64,000 nt of DNA from Prosapia bicincta (taxonomy: Eukaryota > Arthropoda > Insecta > Hemiptera > Cercopidae): NCBI GenBank assembly GCA_036971475.1, contig JBAIZL010000058.1, forward strand, positions 619,501 to 683,500. Direction: 5' to 3'. Position 1 is the stretch's first letter. The number at the start of each line of letters is the position of its first letter. The translations under genes were made by a program, and so were the position numbers. Shown piece after piece: positions 33,585 to 43,200 of this stretch. The notes below the pieces were generated by a model that saw nothing but the letters and a program-made list of their open reading frames with translations, was not told the DNA's origin and searched no databases.

Positions 33585-34283
33585 ACTCAACAAAAAAATT
33601 GATACTGAACTGAGTCAGCAGCTGTTAGTTGCCAAGCTATCTAAATAGGCGAGGATATAAAGCACAAAAATAGGCCAAACCTACGATAATTGGTGCAGTA
33701 AGTCGGATCGAAATGCGGTTTTTTGCAGTCGATTCAGGAAGCCACTATGAAAGTTTGTGAACACTTTATAAGAAATCAAAATTGCATCAGTGCATTTTTT
33801 AAAAGTGCATTCACTGGCTCGATTAAAAAAAAATCTATAACTTGGTGAATAATCACAGAAATGGGCCGAATTTTAATACTCGGAGGTTTTGGGGGTAACT
33901 GAACACGAATATAATATCGACGATGATCCTCGGAGTACCTGGGGCCCAGGGCGGGTAATACCTACGTCATCTCCTGGAATTTTCCATAAATTTGGCTCGA
34001 AATTGATCGAAGCTCCTTACTCGGGGTTTTTCGTGGTCGCTGAACACGAATATAATATCGGCAATGATCCTCGGAGTACCTGGGGCCCAATTCAAATAGA
34101 TTTGGTTATAAAAAAAAGGAATCTAGTTTGTTAACATAAAAACAATAATGTAAAAAGTAACTAAATAGCTGACCTATATTTTCCTCCTACTTAACAACAA
34201 AGATTGACTCCATATATTATTGTTGATACAGAAGACGATTTATAAGGTATAGTTGTTTTCCTGATATCTTTTGTTATTAAGTA
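33585..34283. other. Unclassified repeat-like sequence
   Basis: Relatively GC-richer than its surroundings. It holds the two 71-bp units described separately. I do not recognise a gene. Confidence 0.35.
33878..34089. repeat. Two 71-bp units 141 bp apart
   Basis: Units at 33878-33948 and 34019-34089 share CTGAACACGAATATAATATC and GATCCTCGGAGTACCTGGGG with few differences. The 70 bp between them is not a third copy. It is probably part of a dispersed insect repeat; the family is not identified. Confidence 0.8.
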
Positions 34284-34959
34284 CAGTAGATCCAAACTCC
34301 GACTATCTGAATCACTTTCAGAAAAAAAATTAAGACAAAAACATACTGTGACTTACAAAATAATAATGTCTAATGCTGGTCAGGCGTAAACTGGCGTGTG
34401 ACCTTGAAGGGCCCCCCTAGGCAGGGGTAAGGCTAGAGGAAGCAAAAAAAACCTTTCTACTGATAGATATTATAATATAATGTATAGTATTTATATTACA
34501 ATGATGTAGATTTGACAAGGCCGAAAGCCCACTATAAATATTATTTTATTTGATTTGTCATATTAACCAGATCATTTACATAAAGTTATGAACAAATTTA
34601 CTTATATCAGTTTTCTAAACGACCACAACGCCTGCATTTTCTTAGCGATGGCCTTTGTTGCAACACGCACTACAGAAACCAATGTTTTTGAATAGTCCTT
34701 GCTTTTTGTTTTCTATCCCGTGCCTGCTTACAAATGAACAGCTACACATGTGTTATTGGTCTTTTCTCCACGAAGATAGTGTAGACAAAGTGCAAACATT
34801 ATTTAGATGCTGATCCACCATCTTAGTGAAGTTCTGTATAGTTGCCTATCATCCGTAGCCAGGTGCTTAGCCCGACCTGACTGTTTTGACTAATCAGTCA
34901 ATGTATCTTTGATTCAGTCGGTCCATGGTTTTGTGTATTAATGTTTTTTGTCATTCACC

Positions 34960-35160
34960 ATGGCTTCTAAAAGAGAACGAGAAGTCTTATTTTTAGCAGA
35001 TAAACTAATGATTAATCGCACAAAGGAATTAGGGGACAACAATTGGCTGAGATGTACAGTGTTGGACAATCAATGATTTCAGACATAAAAAGAGCAAACC
35101 TAGACAGTACTTTTAAACTTGGGTTTAAAACTCTGTGTCAGTGTTTAAAATGTAGATGAA
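34960..35160 (+). pseudogene. Tigger transposase N-terminus relic
   Basis: The ATG opens MASKREREVLFLADKLMIN. After a frame change it reads RGQQLAEMYSVGQSMISDIK. These form the CENP-B-type helix-turn-helix of Tigger transposases (usual LAEKYGVG.STISDIKK). The catalytic domain is absent. Confidence 0.8.
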
Positions 35161-35223
35161 AGTTCTTAAAGAAAATTAATGAAGGCAGCAAAAAAAACAA
35201 AGAATTATAAGATGCTTATTACA

Positions 35224-35390
35224 CTTTTGCTATTACTTGCGACCAAACTTTTTTGTTAACTAAAAGTTATTAAATTGTTAACTTACACTTGGAGGAAACA
35301 TTTTCGTCGTACGACTTATTCAGCCTCGTATACAACGTTGTTAACAACTTTTAGTTAACAAAAAGTTTGGTCGCAAGTAATAGCAAAAGC
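35224..35390. repeat. Foldback hairpin with 48-bp arms
   Basis: Arm 35224-35272 contains TTTTGCTATTACTTGCGACC and TTAACTAAAAGTT. Arm 35341-35389 is its inverse with one run-length difference. The spacer is about 68 bp. The LOA LINE inserted at the outer edge of the right arm, and its target duplication overlaps the arm end. Confidence 0.85.
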
Positions 35391-35843
35391 TTCCCGGCAA
35401 GCTGGCCTGAGCAACCGGGCGGGTCCACAGGTGGCGGATAGTGGGACGGCCTACAGAAATGTAGGTTACCTGTGAATAAGGATTCCGGAAGGTTTCTGAA
35501 TATGCAGGCCTGGACCAAGGCTATGGTTCAAAGGTGAGGAATTATCCCTCCTCGTCAGTCAACCGGTTGGGGATGGTAGAAATAACTGCTCTGACTGGGG
35601 AGACTGGGGTAGTTGGGAATTAAGTCCTCACAATGCTACTCTCACCTCCCAGGTGAACCAAGGGCAATGCGACAGTGAAGTATGGGCGGGAAACTACCCT
35701 AACGACACAGTTGTAAAAAAGAGAGTAAAGCAGGCTGTTCGCTCCATGAGCAACAGTTAATAATGTCCTGAACTTGGGGTGTGCTTCAAGGTCAGTGACT
35801 GAATACCCAATCCAAGATGGAAGGCATCGGCGCCGAAGGATGA

Positions 35844-36206
35844 ATGGCTGCAGGGTATAAAATGCAGTTGCACACGATCCCCTTGAGGAACCAGACAAAA
35901 CCTCATTGTATGTTGTCTTGCCAGAGCAGTGGGGGCTCTGCTCTGGTCGACCGTTATTTCCCCCATTCTCGTGGGATGTTAATGGACCAAATAAGTAAAA
36001 GAATTGATTTCGAGACTGCACAGACAGCGGGAGCCAATGAGACGGCAAACCGTGAGTCTGTAGCAGATGTGTCAAGGACAAGCATCACTGGGGGTGCGGG
36101 GGCGGCTGTCAAGCTGCCGACTGCAGAAACCGGTGAAGTGGCTGTAGAGTTGAGCACGCTGTCTAGCCCTGGGGCAGCTCTGCGGACCCAGGCGACTGCA
36201 AATTAA
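35844..36206 (+). CDS. Possible ORF1 remnant of the LOA LINE
   Basis: A 120-codon frame ends 8 nt before the endonuclease ATG at 36215. It is Ala/Thr/Ser-rich (SRTSITGGAGAAVKLPTAET and similar) and lacks the CCHC knuckles expected of a LINE gag-like ORF1. It could be the truncated end of ORF1 or translated leader. The tight spacing to the next ATG would fit reinitiation. The function is not known. Confidence 0.4.
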   Translation: MAAGYKMQLHTIPLRNQTKPHCMLSCQSSGGSALVDRYFPHSRGMLMDQISKRIDFETAQTAGANETANRESVADVSRTSITGGAGAAVKLPTAETGEVAVELSTLSSPGAALRTQATAN

Positions 36207-36214
36207 GCAGAACA

Positions 36215-37045
36215 ATGATCAAGATCCTCCAAGTGAACCTACAGCATAGCAGGGCGGCGAGTGCTGTCGTGTGTAGGATGCTGGACAGGGGAGAGGTGGA
36301 CTTGGTTCTCATCCAGGAGCCATGGATTTCTGGAGGACGAATATGCGGGCTGGCGACATCTGGAGGTAAGTTGTTGTACGATAAGGACTCCGGTGTTCCC
36401 AGGACATGTATCCTGGTTAGGAGAGGGTTGAGTGCTTTTGTACTAACGGACTTCTGCTGCAGGGACTTAATAGCAGTGACGGTGGAGCTGCGGGCAGAGG
36501 GGAGGATGAAGAGGCTGAACCTTGCCACGGCATATCTCCCCTTTGACTACGCAGGGGCTCTACCAACACAAGAGCTGAGGAGGCTGGTCGAGCACTGCGG
36601 GGCTGTGGATGAGGAGCTGCTGGTGGGGATGGATGCTAACTCCCATCACACTTCGTGGGGAAGTACAGGTACCAACACTAGAGGTGAGGAACGTTTAGCT
36701 TATCTTAGCTCTAAGAATTTACTAGTCTTAAATCAGGGGGAAGAGCCGACGTTTGTCACTAGGGCCAGACAGGAGGTCCTGGACATTACGGTGGCATCGA
36801 ACCAGACGGCTAGGTATGTACTAAACTGGCATGTGTCGGATGAACCATCTTCTTCTGCCCACAGACATATTAGGTATGATATCTCTCTAAATCCAGCCAT
36901 GCTTCGGCCAACCAGGGATCCAAGAAGAACAGACTGGGACTCCTACAGGAGGGACCTGGGAGTTCAGATTGAGGAGGCTGGATTGGAGAATGGTGGGAGG
37001 AGAGAGCTAGAAGACTCTGCCGCATTGGTTGGCGAGGTTATGTAG
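36215..37045 (+). pseudogene. LOA LINE ORF2, APE-type endonuclease domain
   Basis: The open frame from ATG gives 276 residues. APE-like endonuclease signatures: ILQVNLQHSRAASAVV at the start (Asn of motif I), LVLIQEPWISGGRICGL (catalytic Glu), VGMDANSHHTSWGS (Asp and Asn), VLDITVAS, and WHVSDEPSSSAHRHIRYDI (SD.....H box). The spacing is that of the LOA group. The frame stops at 37043-37045, where the conserved text continues in the next frame (ESFTDNCPLSEGRKVGDPSW), so a small indel near 37030-37045 breaks ORF2. Confidence 0.9.
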
Positions 37046-39827
37046 AATCCTTTACTGATAACTGCCCTCTCAGTGAGGGGAGAAAAGTAGGGGATCCGTC
37101 ATGGTGGAACAAGAAGCTAGCCAAACTTCGGAAGACCACCAGGAGACTCTTTAATAGAGCAAAAAAGAACGGGGAGTGGGACCAGTATAGGAAAACACTA
37201 ACCGAATACAACAGGGCAATTAGAGAAGCACGCAGGAAGTCCTGGAAGGAGTTTTGTCAAGAGATTGACAAAACTCGGGAAGGGGCACGACTGCATAAAG
37301 TGCTCTCTAAGGACCCAGTTAACCCGGTGGGGATGCTAAGAACCCCACTGGGAAATATAACAAAAACTGCAGGGGAAACTGTGGAAGAATTAATCAGAGC
37401 ACATTTCCCTTCCAGTACTCTGAGGAAACTTGGGGGAGCAGACACTGAACCAGTTGCCAAACTCTCCACAAGACGTGGTAAGAGGGAGGACTGGGAAGTG
37501 GCAAGGAGGATAGTAACTCCACAAAGGGTAAGATGGGCTATTGGCACATTTAAACCCTACAAATCTCCAGGTCCAGATGGGATCTATCCTGTGCTGCTGC
37601 AGCAGGGAATGGATTTGCTGGTACTGGTACTTACTAAATTATACAGGCTAAGCATTGCTCTAGGGCATGTGCCGGCAGCCTGGAAATCTAGTAAGGTGGT
37701 CTTTATACCTAAGCCCACCAGTAACCAATCGGAAGGGAAAGGATACAGACCTATTACACTCATGTCCTTTGTTCTTAGGGGACTTGAAAAACTGGTTGAT
37801 AGGCATATTAGGGGGGGGTGCTTTGGCCATAAAACCACTGCATTGGAACCAGTATGCTTATCAACCGGGGAAATGCTGCGAGGGAGCACTCCATCAAGTG
37901 GTTGGTAGGATTGAGCAAATGATCACCAAGAAAGGTTGTGCCATAGGTGCCTTCCTCGACATTGAAGGGGCTTTCAATAACCCCTCAGCGGAGACGATGG
38001 TAAGTGGTGCAAGACGTCATGGAGTGGATGCATCCACTTGTGGTTGGATAAGTTCCATGTTAACAAACAGAAGTATTTCTGTAGAGGTGGCAGGGGAGGT
38101 CAGAAGGGCGGAGACAAGTCTGGGCTGTGCACAGGGGGGGTTCTCTCTCCTCTGTTGTGGTGCCTAGTGGTTGACAACCTTATTGAACTCCTGAATGAAC
38201 AGGGGTACTTCTGTCTAGGATATGCGGACGACATAGTTGTTCTGATCCTAGGCAGATTCCCTGATACAGTCCTTGAGGTAATCAAAAATCCTCTATGACT
38301 GATTAAAGAGTGGTGTAAAAAGGAGAACCTTAGGGTAAATCCAAAAAAGACTGCCCTCATTAACTTCACTAGACAGCGAAAAGATCTGACGACCAGGATG
38401 CCCCGCTTGTTTGGTGAATACCTTGAGTTTGTGGGGGAGGTGAAGTATGGGAGTTACTCTGGACAGGAAACTCACCTGGAACCCACATCTTGAGAGGACA
38501 GTTAACAGGGCCAAAAGGTCACTGATGACTGTGACAAGAATGGTGGGTAAGAAATGGGGACTGAAGCCATCAATGATGCACTGGATGTATCTGAGGGTGA
38601 TAAGACCTATGATTACCTATGGAACTCTGGTGTGGTGGACAAAGGCCAACCAGGCACAGACAAGAGCTAAACTGAGCTCTATCCAGAGATTGGCCTGTCT
38701 GTGCACACTGGGAGCGATGTCAACTACACCAGGTGCAGCAATGGAAGTAATGCTTAACCTCCCTCCCCTTGAGCTTGTCCTTAGGGGAGAGGAGAGGCTG
38801 GCAGAATGGAGATTGCGCAACTCGAGCAACTGGGCTAACCTCCCAGATGTCTCGGGACATATGAGTATCGAGTGCATGGTCAAAGAACCCGTCTTGGAAA
38901 CGGGCAGCGACCACATTACTCGAATGTTTGCACCTGACCAGGTCCACCAAACTATCATGGAATGGTCGGGGACATTAACATCAGGAGCTCAGATCTGGTA
39001 CACAGATGGCTCCAAGATGGACTTCGGCACTGGAGCGGGGGTGTATTGTAAAAACCCAAGGGTAGAACTAGTTTTTTTCCTTGGGGAGGCATACCTCTGT
39101 CTTTCAGGCCGAAGTATATGCTATAAATGCCTGTCTGGGAGAGATAGCGAGAAGGGAAACACACGGGACCCGGATTGCTATTTTCTCCGACAGTCAGGCA
39201 ACAATTAAGGCACTAAACGGACACGTGGTCACCTCGGCCATAGTCAGGGAGTGCCTAATTAACCTACAAGCTCTGGCAAGGCACAATCAAATCAAGTTAG
39301 GTTGGGTGCCAGGGCATAGGGGAATACTTGGAAATGAAGCCGCAGATGCGCTGGCCAGGGAGGGGTCTTCGACTCCCCTGATTGGACCGGAGCCTGCGGT
39401 AGGTATTTCCAAATCCATGGTCAAGATGACAGTGCGAAGGTGGATGGCTGAAAGACACTGTGAGCACTGGATCAGGGCCGAAGGGATGAGACACAGTAAG
39501 CTAACCCTTAGGAGACCTTCCTTGGGGCTGCAGAAGAGTCTCATCTATCTGTCTAGGCAGGAATTGAGGATAGTCACAGGTCTACTCACGGGACACTGTG
39601 GACTAAGGAAACATTTGCATAAAATGGGTATCTACAAAGATGAACCAGTGTGCAGATTATGCGGGCAGGAACTGGAGACTGCCACACACATTATTTACAG
39701 ATGTGAAGTACTAGCTGAGAGGCGCTTCAACCTCTTTGGTGATGGAACGGCTTTGGTGGATGCTGAATGTAAAACTCTAGTCAGGAAACTCCTAAACCTG
39801 GTAAGAGGGAAGGGGTTATTTGACTAG
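37046..39827 (+). pseudogene. LOA LINE ORF2, reverse transcriptase, RNase H and zinc knuckle, frameshifted
   Basis: Conserved segments in order: YKSPGPDGIYPVLLQQG; GYRPITLMSFVLRGLEKLVD; GAFLDIEGAFNNPS; GVLSPLLWCLVVD; GYADDIVVLILG; LDRKLTWNPHLE; RNase H IWYTDGSKMD, VFQAEVYAIN, FSDSQATIKAL, GNEAADALA; knuckle CRLCGQELETATHIIYRC; stop at 39827. Five lesions relative to the intact relative or expected frame: an extra G in the G8 run at 37811-37818; a missing G in the run at 38134-38140; a stop (TGA for CGA) at 38296-38298; a small deletion near 38447; and an extra T in the T run near 39069. Three of the five are single-base changes in homopolymers. Confidence 0.9.
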
Positions 39828-39893
39828 ATCAGGGAGGTAAGTACAATATACCTTAAGGTAGCAGTGCTTCGGGCAATTCAAACCCACTCCCAA

Positions 39894-39937
<44 letters not shown>

Positions 39938-40270
39938 GCAAAAGCTTAAAAAGTCATTTACAACCAGCTCGTCATGTCAGCAACAAGCTTTCGATATTTA
40001 TAAGATGCTGTTTTCAAGTGGCTTTTGCAACATTCTATTTGAAACCCAATTTTGGATCTGATTTTTTTTGAAAAAAATAAGACCTTAGTTCAGAAGTTTT
40101 AAAAAAATTAAAAAATAAAAACAAATTTTTTTGTCTTATTTGCAACATACATACAGTAAGTAATTGAAATTGACCCTTTTTCCAAAAAAAATCCAATTAT
40201 CCAAATTTCCCTTAATCCGAATGTGGTACAGTCCCAATAGATTCAGATAATTATAATTGGAGTTTAACTG

Positions 40271-41106
40271 TAATACAATTTATGTTATTATTTATTTATT
40301 TCATTTCTATATTTAATAATTTCATATTAAAAATGAAAATTGTAAGATACATACAACTATTTGATACTCAAAAATTTATAATTGTTACACATTATGAATG
40401 TGTAGAGATGTTTAATCTACAGGGATATGAAATGACATAAAAATAAAGTTGCTTGGTGTAATCATCTTGAATATTTTATAACCAAATCTATCCTAAGTAG
40501 ATACTTAAGCAAAGATATTAAAAGAGTAACAACTGAATTACTTTTAAAGACTGAGAAACAAACATTATAAATTCCCTCCAGACCAGGCCATTATACCTCT
40601 TTGTCCAGACATAACTGTCTGTCAAAATAATTGAACTGTGCAATTGTGGTCAAGTTAACAGTACCCTGGAATATAAACATTCCAAGGCTCATGAATATAA
40701 GATTAATAAATATGTAAACTCGGCTCTAGTATAAGAGTGGTTGGTAATAAGTGTGACTTTAATGCGTTGAGAAGGGTGCTATATGTAGTCCCTACTGCTA
40801 AATAATTCTACTCAATTTTTAAGGAACCTGATCTTGACAAAGGAAATACACATTTTTTTAAGGGATTTAGAAGACAGCCTTGAAGTCATTGCACAATATT
40901 TGGGTCCACAGAATGGAATTTTGGACCCATTTATGGTCACACAAAGGATCTTTAACCCCTATCTCCGGTTTGCAGTTCATAGTTTGGTCTTGGAGAAGTA
41001 TATTCATTGATTCAATCACAAGGATTAATTCTATACAACCTATCTATAGTCCTGTATCTGTGTATGTGTATATTGATATGATAATATAAAAGAAGCATCT
41101 ACTTTA
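40271..41106. other. Intron 1 sequence with no recognised gene
   Basis: AT-rich. The short frame at 40880-41089 is unrecognised. Confidence 0.4.
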
Positions 41107-41107
41107 T

Positions 41108-41543
41108 ACTGCAAATATGGGTAATTATTAAGATCAGCGACTACCGCTCTGATCAGCAAAGTTTTGTTTCCCGATCAATTTGACCTTGCTGAACACGAGT
41201 CTGAAGTTTTTTTTTACTGCAAACACAATTTTTTTTTTAAATAATAACTTAACCTAACCTGACCTGGCCTGGATATCTTAGGTTAATATGTGCTTGCCGT
41301 TAAAAATAACTTCAGATTCGTGTTCAGCAAGGTCAAATCTGTCAGGAAAAAAAATTTCGCCGATCAGAGCATTAGTAAGCATCAGTCAGGTCAGGTTAGG
41401 TTAGGTTATTTTCTTATGTAAATATGTGCTTGCAATAAAAAAAAAACTTCAGATTTGTTTTCCGCAAGGTCAAATTGATCAGGAAAAAAATTTCGCCGAT
41501 CGAGCCGTAGTCACTGATCTTAACAGTTACCCAAATATGCAGT
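41108..41543. repeat. Foldback/MITE-like element with arms of about 110 bp
   Basis: The left arm (about 41108-41215: ACTGCAAATATGGGTAA, then GATCAATTTGACCTTGCTGA) is inverted at the right (about 41430-41543). A further related segment at about 41286-41375 also carries TTCAGCAAGGTCAAATCTGT. Short runs of CCTAA or TTAGG type (TAACCTAACCTGACC, GGTCAGGTTAGGTTAGG) sit between the arms. They resemble the insect telomere motif but hold only two or three units. Confidence 0.75.
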
Positions 41544-42984
41544 GTTTATATTTTGTGGTACTCAGGTCCACACAGAGAAATTTCAGGGCCCTCGACAAAC
41601 ATGAGTACGAGCCCCTTCATTACTTCCAAAGTAGGCCTATAAAACCTTGTATTTTGCATGATATTATAAATTATTGTGTTTGTGTTAAATAAACTAGACC
41701 TACTGAATCTAATCTGTGTATGTTTAGTTTTGTTGAAATAAACTGCCAGTTGTTTACAGTAACTAACACAATGGATTATATGTGAATAGAACATTTCATT
41801 TAATGAGTATTACTTTGCCATTAAAAAGTTGAACGATTGTACATTGTACCTTTTGTACTTTATTGGTATAAGGTTATTATCTCTTTTATATATCTCGCCA
41901 CACGAGTAATTATTTTTCACAGTAAAACAACACTAACCCGGTCAGGCCTGCCGGGCATTTGGCCCGCTTTCTGGGTGAACCCAGTGGTACTTTAAATTGT
42001 TTCTTGTTTGGAAGGAACGCAATATCAAGGTAACATACATGTGAAAATGAAAAATCAAAGTAGAATACCATTTGGTCAAGTATTAGAAAAAAACCTGTTT
42101 AAATCACATATAACCTTTTAGTTATAACCATCTGATAATGATAACTGTGTAAACAAAATCTACATAAATATATTTCAACTCTTAATTTTGTGGTAATTGT
42201 TTAGTTCGCTAAACCGGGCCTAAATTTGCATGAGACATTCAAAAACATGTAAAAAGGCTGGGTTATTGTTTAGTTCCCTAAACCGTTTTGAATGTTCCCT
42301 GCAACATTCTACTGCACTACGTCTGCTTCCGCAGAGTGATATCTTTTGCCAGCTGATGTCAAACAATTACTTACATACACTATTCAATGCAAAAAGTACA
42401 TGATATAGCTTTTTTAATTGTTTTTATATAAAAGTAATGTCATTTCCGAGTTACGGTCTGAGTTGACAAAGGGACACATCTCCCGAAACGGCCGTCCTCA
42501 ACAAGTAAAGTAAGTGCTACTATAGGCAAGTTTAAAACATTTTAAAACTGTAAGTGAAAAGTAATGTGTTTGTGTACAAAAGTAATTTGAGGATGAATGA
42601 ATGAATTAATGAAAACTAACATAACCTACATATATATAAAGGAAAAATCAAAGGTAATGCAATGTTTGTAGTCAATTACCAAAATTGTTATTCCATCATT
42701 TGTATGTGAGGAGACCAATAAAATACCACACCAATTAATATTATACTAGTTAGATATTTTGTAACCTATAATATAACTTACATATATATTTCAAACATTA
42801 TTTTAAAAACTATTTTATACATCAATATTTAAATATGATTCTGCAAAATATTTATTTAATTGCTAGGAATTATCTGATATTATGAGGTTTACATTGTATT
42901 GCATAGGTTAATTAACCTTTAATCGGCTATAAAATGCATGAGAATTGACAGCTAGAACTATATATAACATATGATTACATTTAC
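41544..42984. other. Intron 1 sequence next to ANAPC1 exon 1
   Basis: No gene recognised. Two copies of a small palindromic motif (GTTTAGTTCGCTAAACCG, GTTTAGTTCCCTAAACCG) occur near 42200 and 42270. The segment near 42450-42530 (CACATCTCCCGAAACGGCCG) resembles repeat DNA. A 22-bp sequence TAAGTGCTACTATAGGCAAG at about 42511 recurs at about 43567. Confidence 0.4.
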
Positions 42985-43008
42985 CAGAGGTTCGGAGGCA
43001 GCAATCAT
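42985..43008 (-). CDS. ANAPC1: ANAPC1 exon 1, start codon and first eight codons
   Basis: The minus-strand ATG at 43008 encodes MIAASEPL and is followed directly by a donor (CTG/GTAAAT). In phase 0 it joins the exon at 29770-29633 to give MIAASEPL-EFIPFGRQQ, which closely resembles the MIAA..LQEFVPFGR start of animal APC1. An in-frame TAA lies 33 nt upstream of the ATG (codons TAA ATT GAA TTT and so on) with no other in-frame ATG between, which fixes this start. This small exon is too short to be found as an open frame. APC1 scaffolds the APC/C ubiquitin ligase, which degrades securin and cyclins. Confidence 0.9.
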
Positions 43009-43200
43009 TATATCCTCTTCGTCATCCAGATTTGCAAGAAATTCAATTTAACTAAGTTTAAAAGAAATATTTTTTGACGACGACGTTTTTTGTTTTAAAG
43101 CACTAGATTTCCAAACGCCTTGACTCGTATCTCCCAGTTATTCCCCACTGCAACCAACCTTCGTCTCACGTTAAAATTATAACTCATCTTCATTCTGTTA
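43009..43200 (-). promoter_or_regulatory. ANAPC1: ANAPC1 5' UTR and probable promoter region
   Basis: This is the immediate upstream DNA of the ANAPC1 start. It is richer in CG dinucleotides (GACGACGACG near 43077, several others to 43175) than the surrounding AT-rich sequence. No clear TATA box or initiator can be placed by eye, so the transcription start is unknown. Confidence 0.4.

Larger units (their letters stand above)
35393..39935 (+). mobile_element. Near-full-length LOA-clade LINE (family 1)
   Basis: The element is bounded by a 12-bp target duplication TAGCAAAAGCTT (35381-35392 and 39936-39947). It has a GC-rich 5' leader of about 820 bp, then endonuclease, reverse transcriptase, RNase H and zinc-knuckle coding on the plus strand. 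A short 3' UTR precedes a 39-nt poly(A) (39897-39935). The 3' part is nearly identical to the truncated copy at 8409-10134, and the 3' UTR differs by only a few bases. It is inserted in a hairpin inside a Tigger element. Confidence 0.95.
34284..40270 (+). mobile_element. Tigger/pogo element disrupted by nested insertions
   Basis: The left end is CAGTAGATCCAAACTCCGAC and then TATCTGAATC. The right end reads GATTCAGATAATTATAATTG and then GAGTTTAACTG. Both are flanked by TA (34282-34283 and 40271-40272), and the ends are imperfect inverted repeats. It contains an N-terminal transposase relic, a hairpin (35224-35390) and the LOA LINE (35393-39935). Without the LINE the element is about 1.4 kb, so most of the transposase is deleted. 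Confidence 0.7.

Noticed and set aside
34600..34800. Cys-rich minus-strand fragment that might be a piggyBac C-terminal zinc-binding tail
   Set aside because: Cysteine spacing could not be matched in a single frame, and it lies inside a Tigger element.
35620..36528. Minus-strand open frames across the LOA leader and endonuclease
   Set aside because: No recognisable motifs. They overlap the plus-strand endonuclease frame, whose catalytic motifs are clear.
41249..41410. Interstitial telomere repeat
   Set aside because: Only two or three TTAGG-like units, mixed with TCAGG, inside a foldback element.
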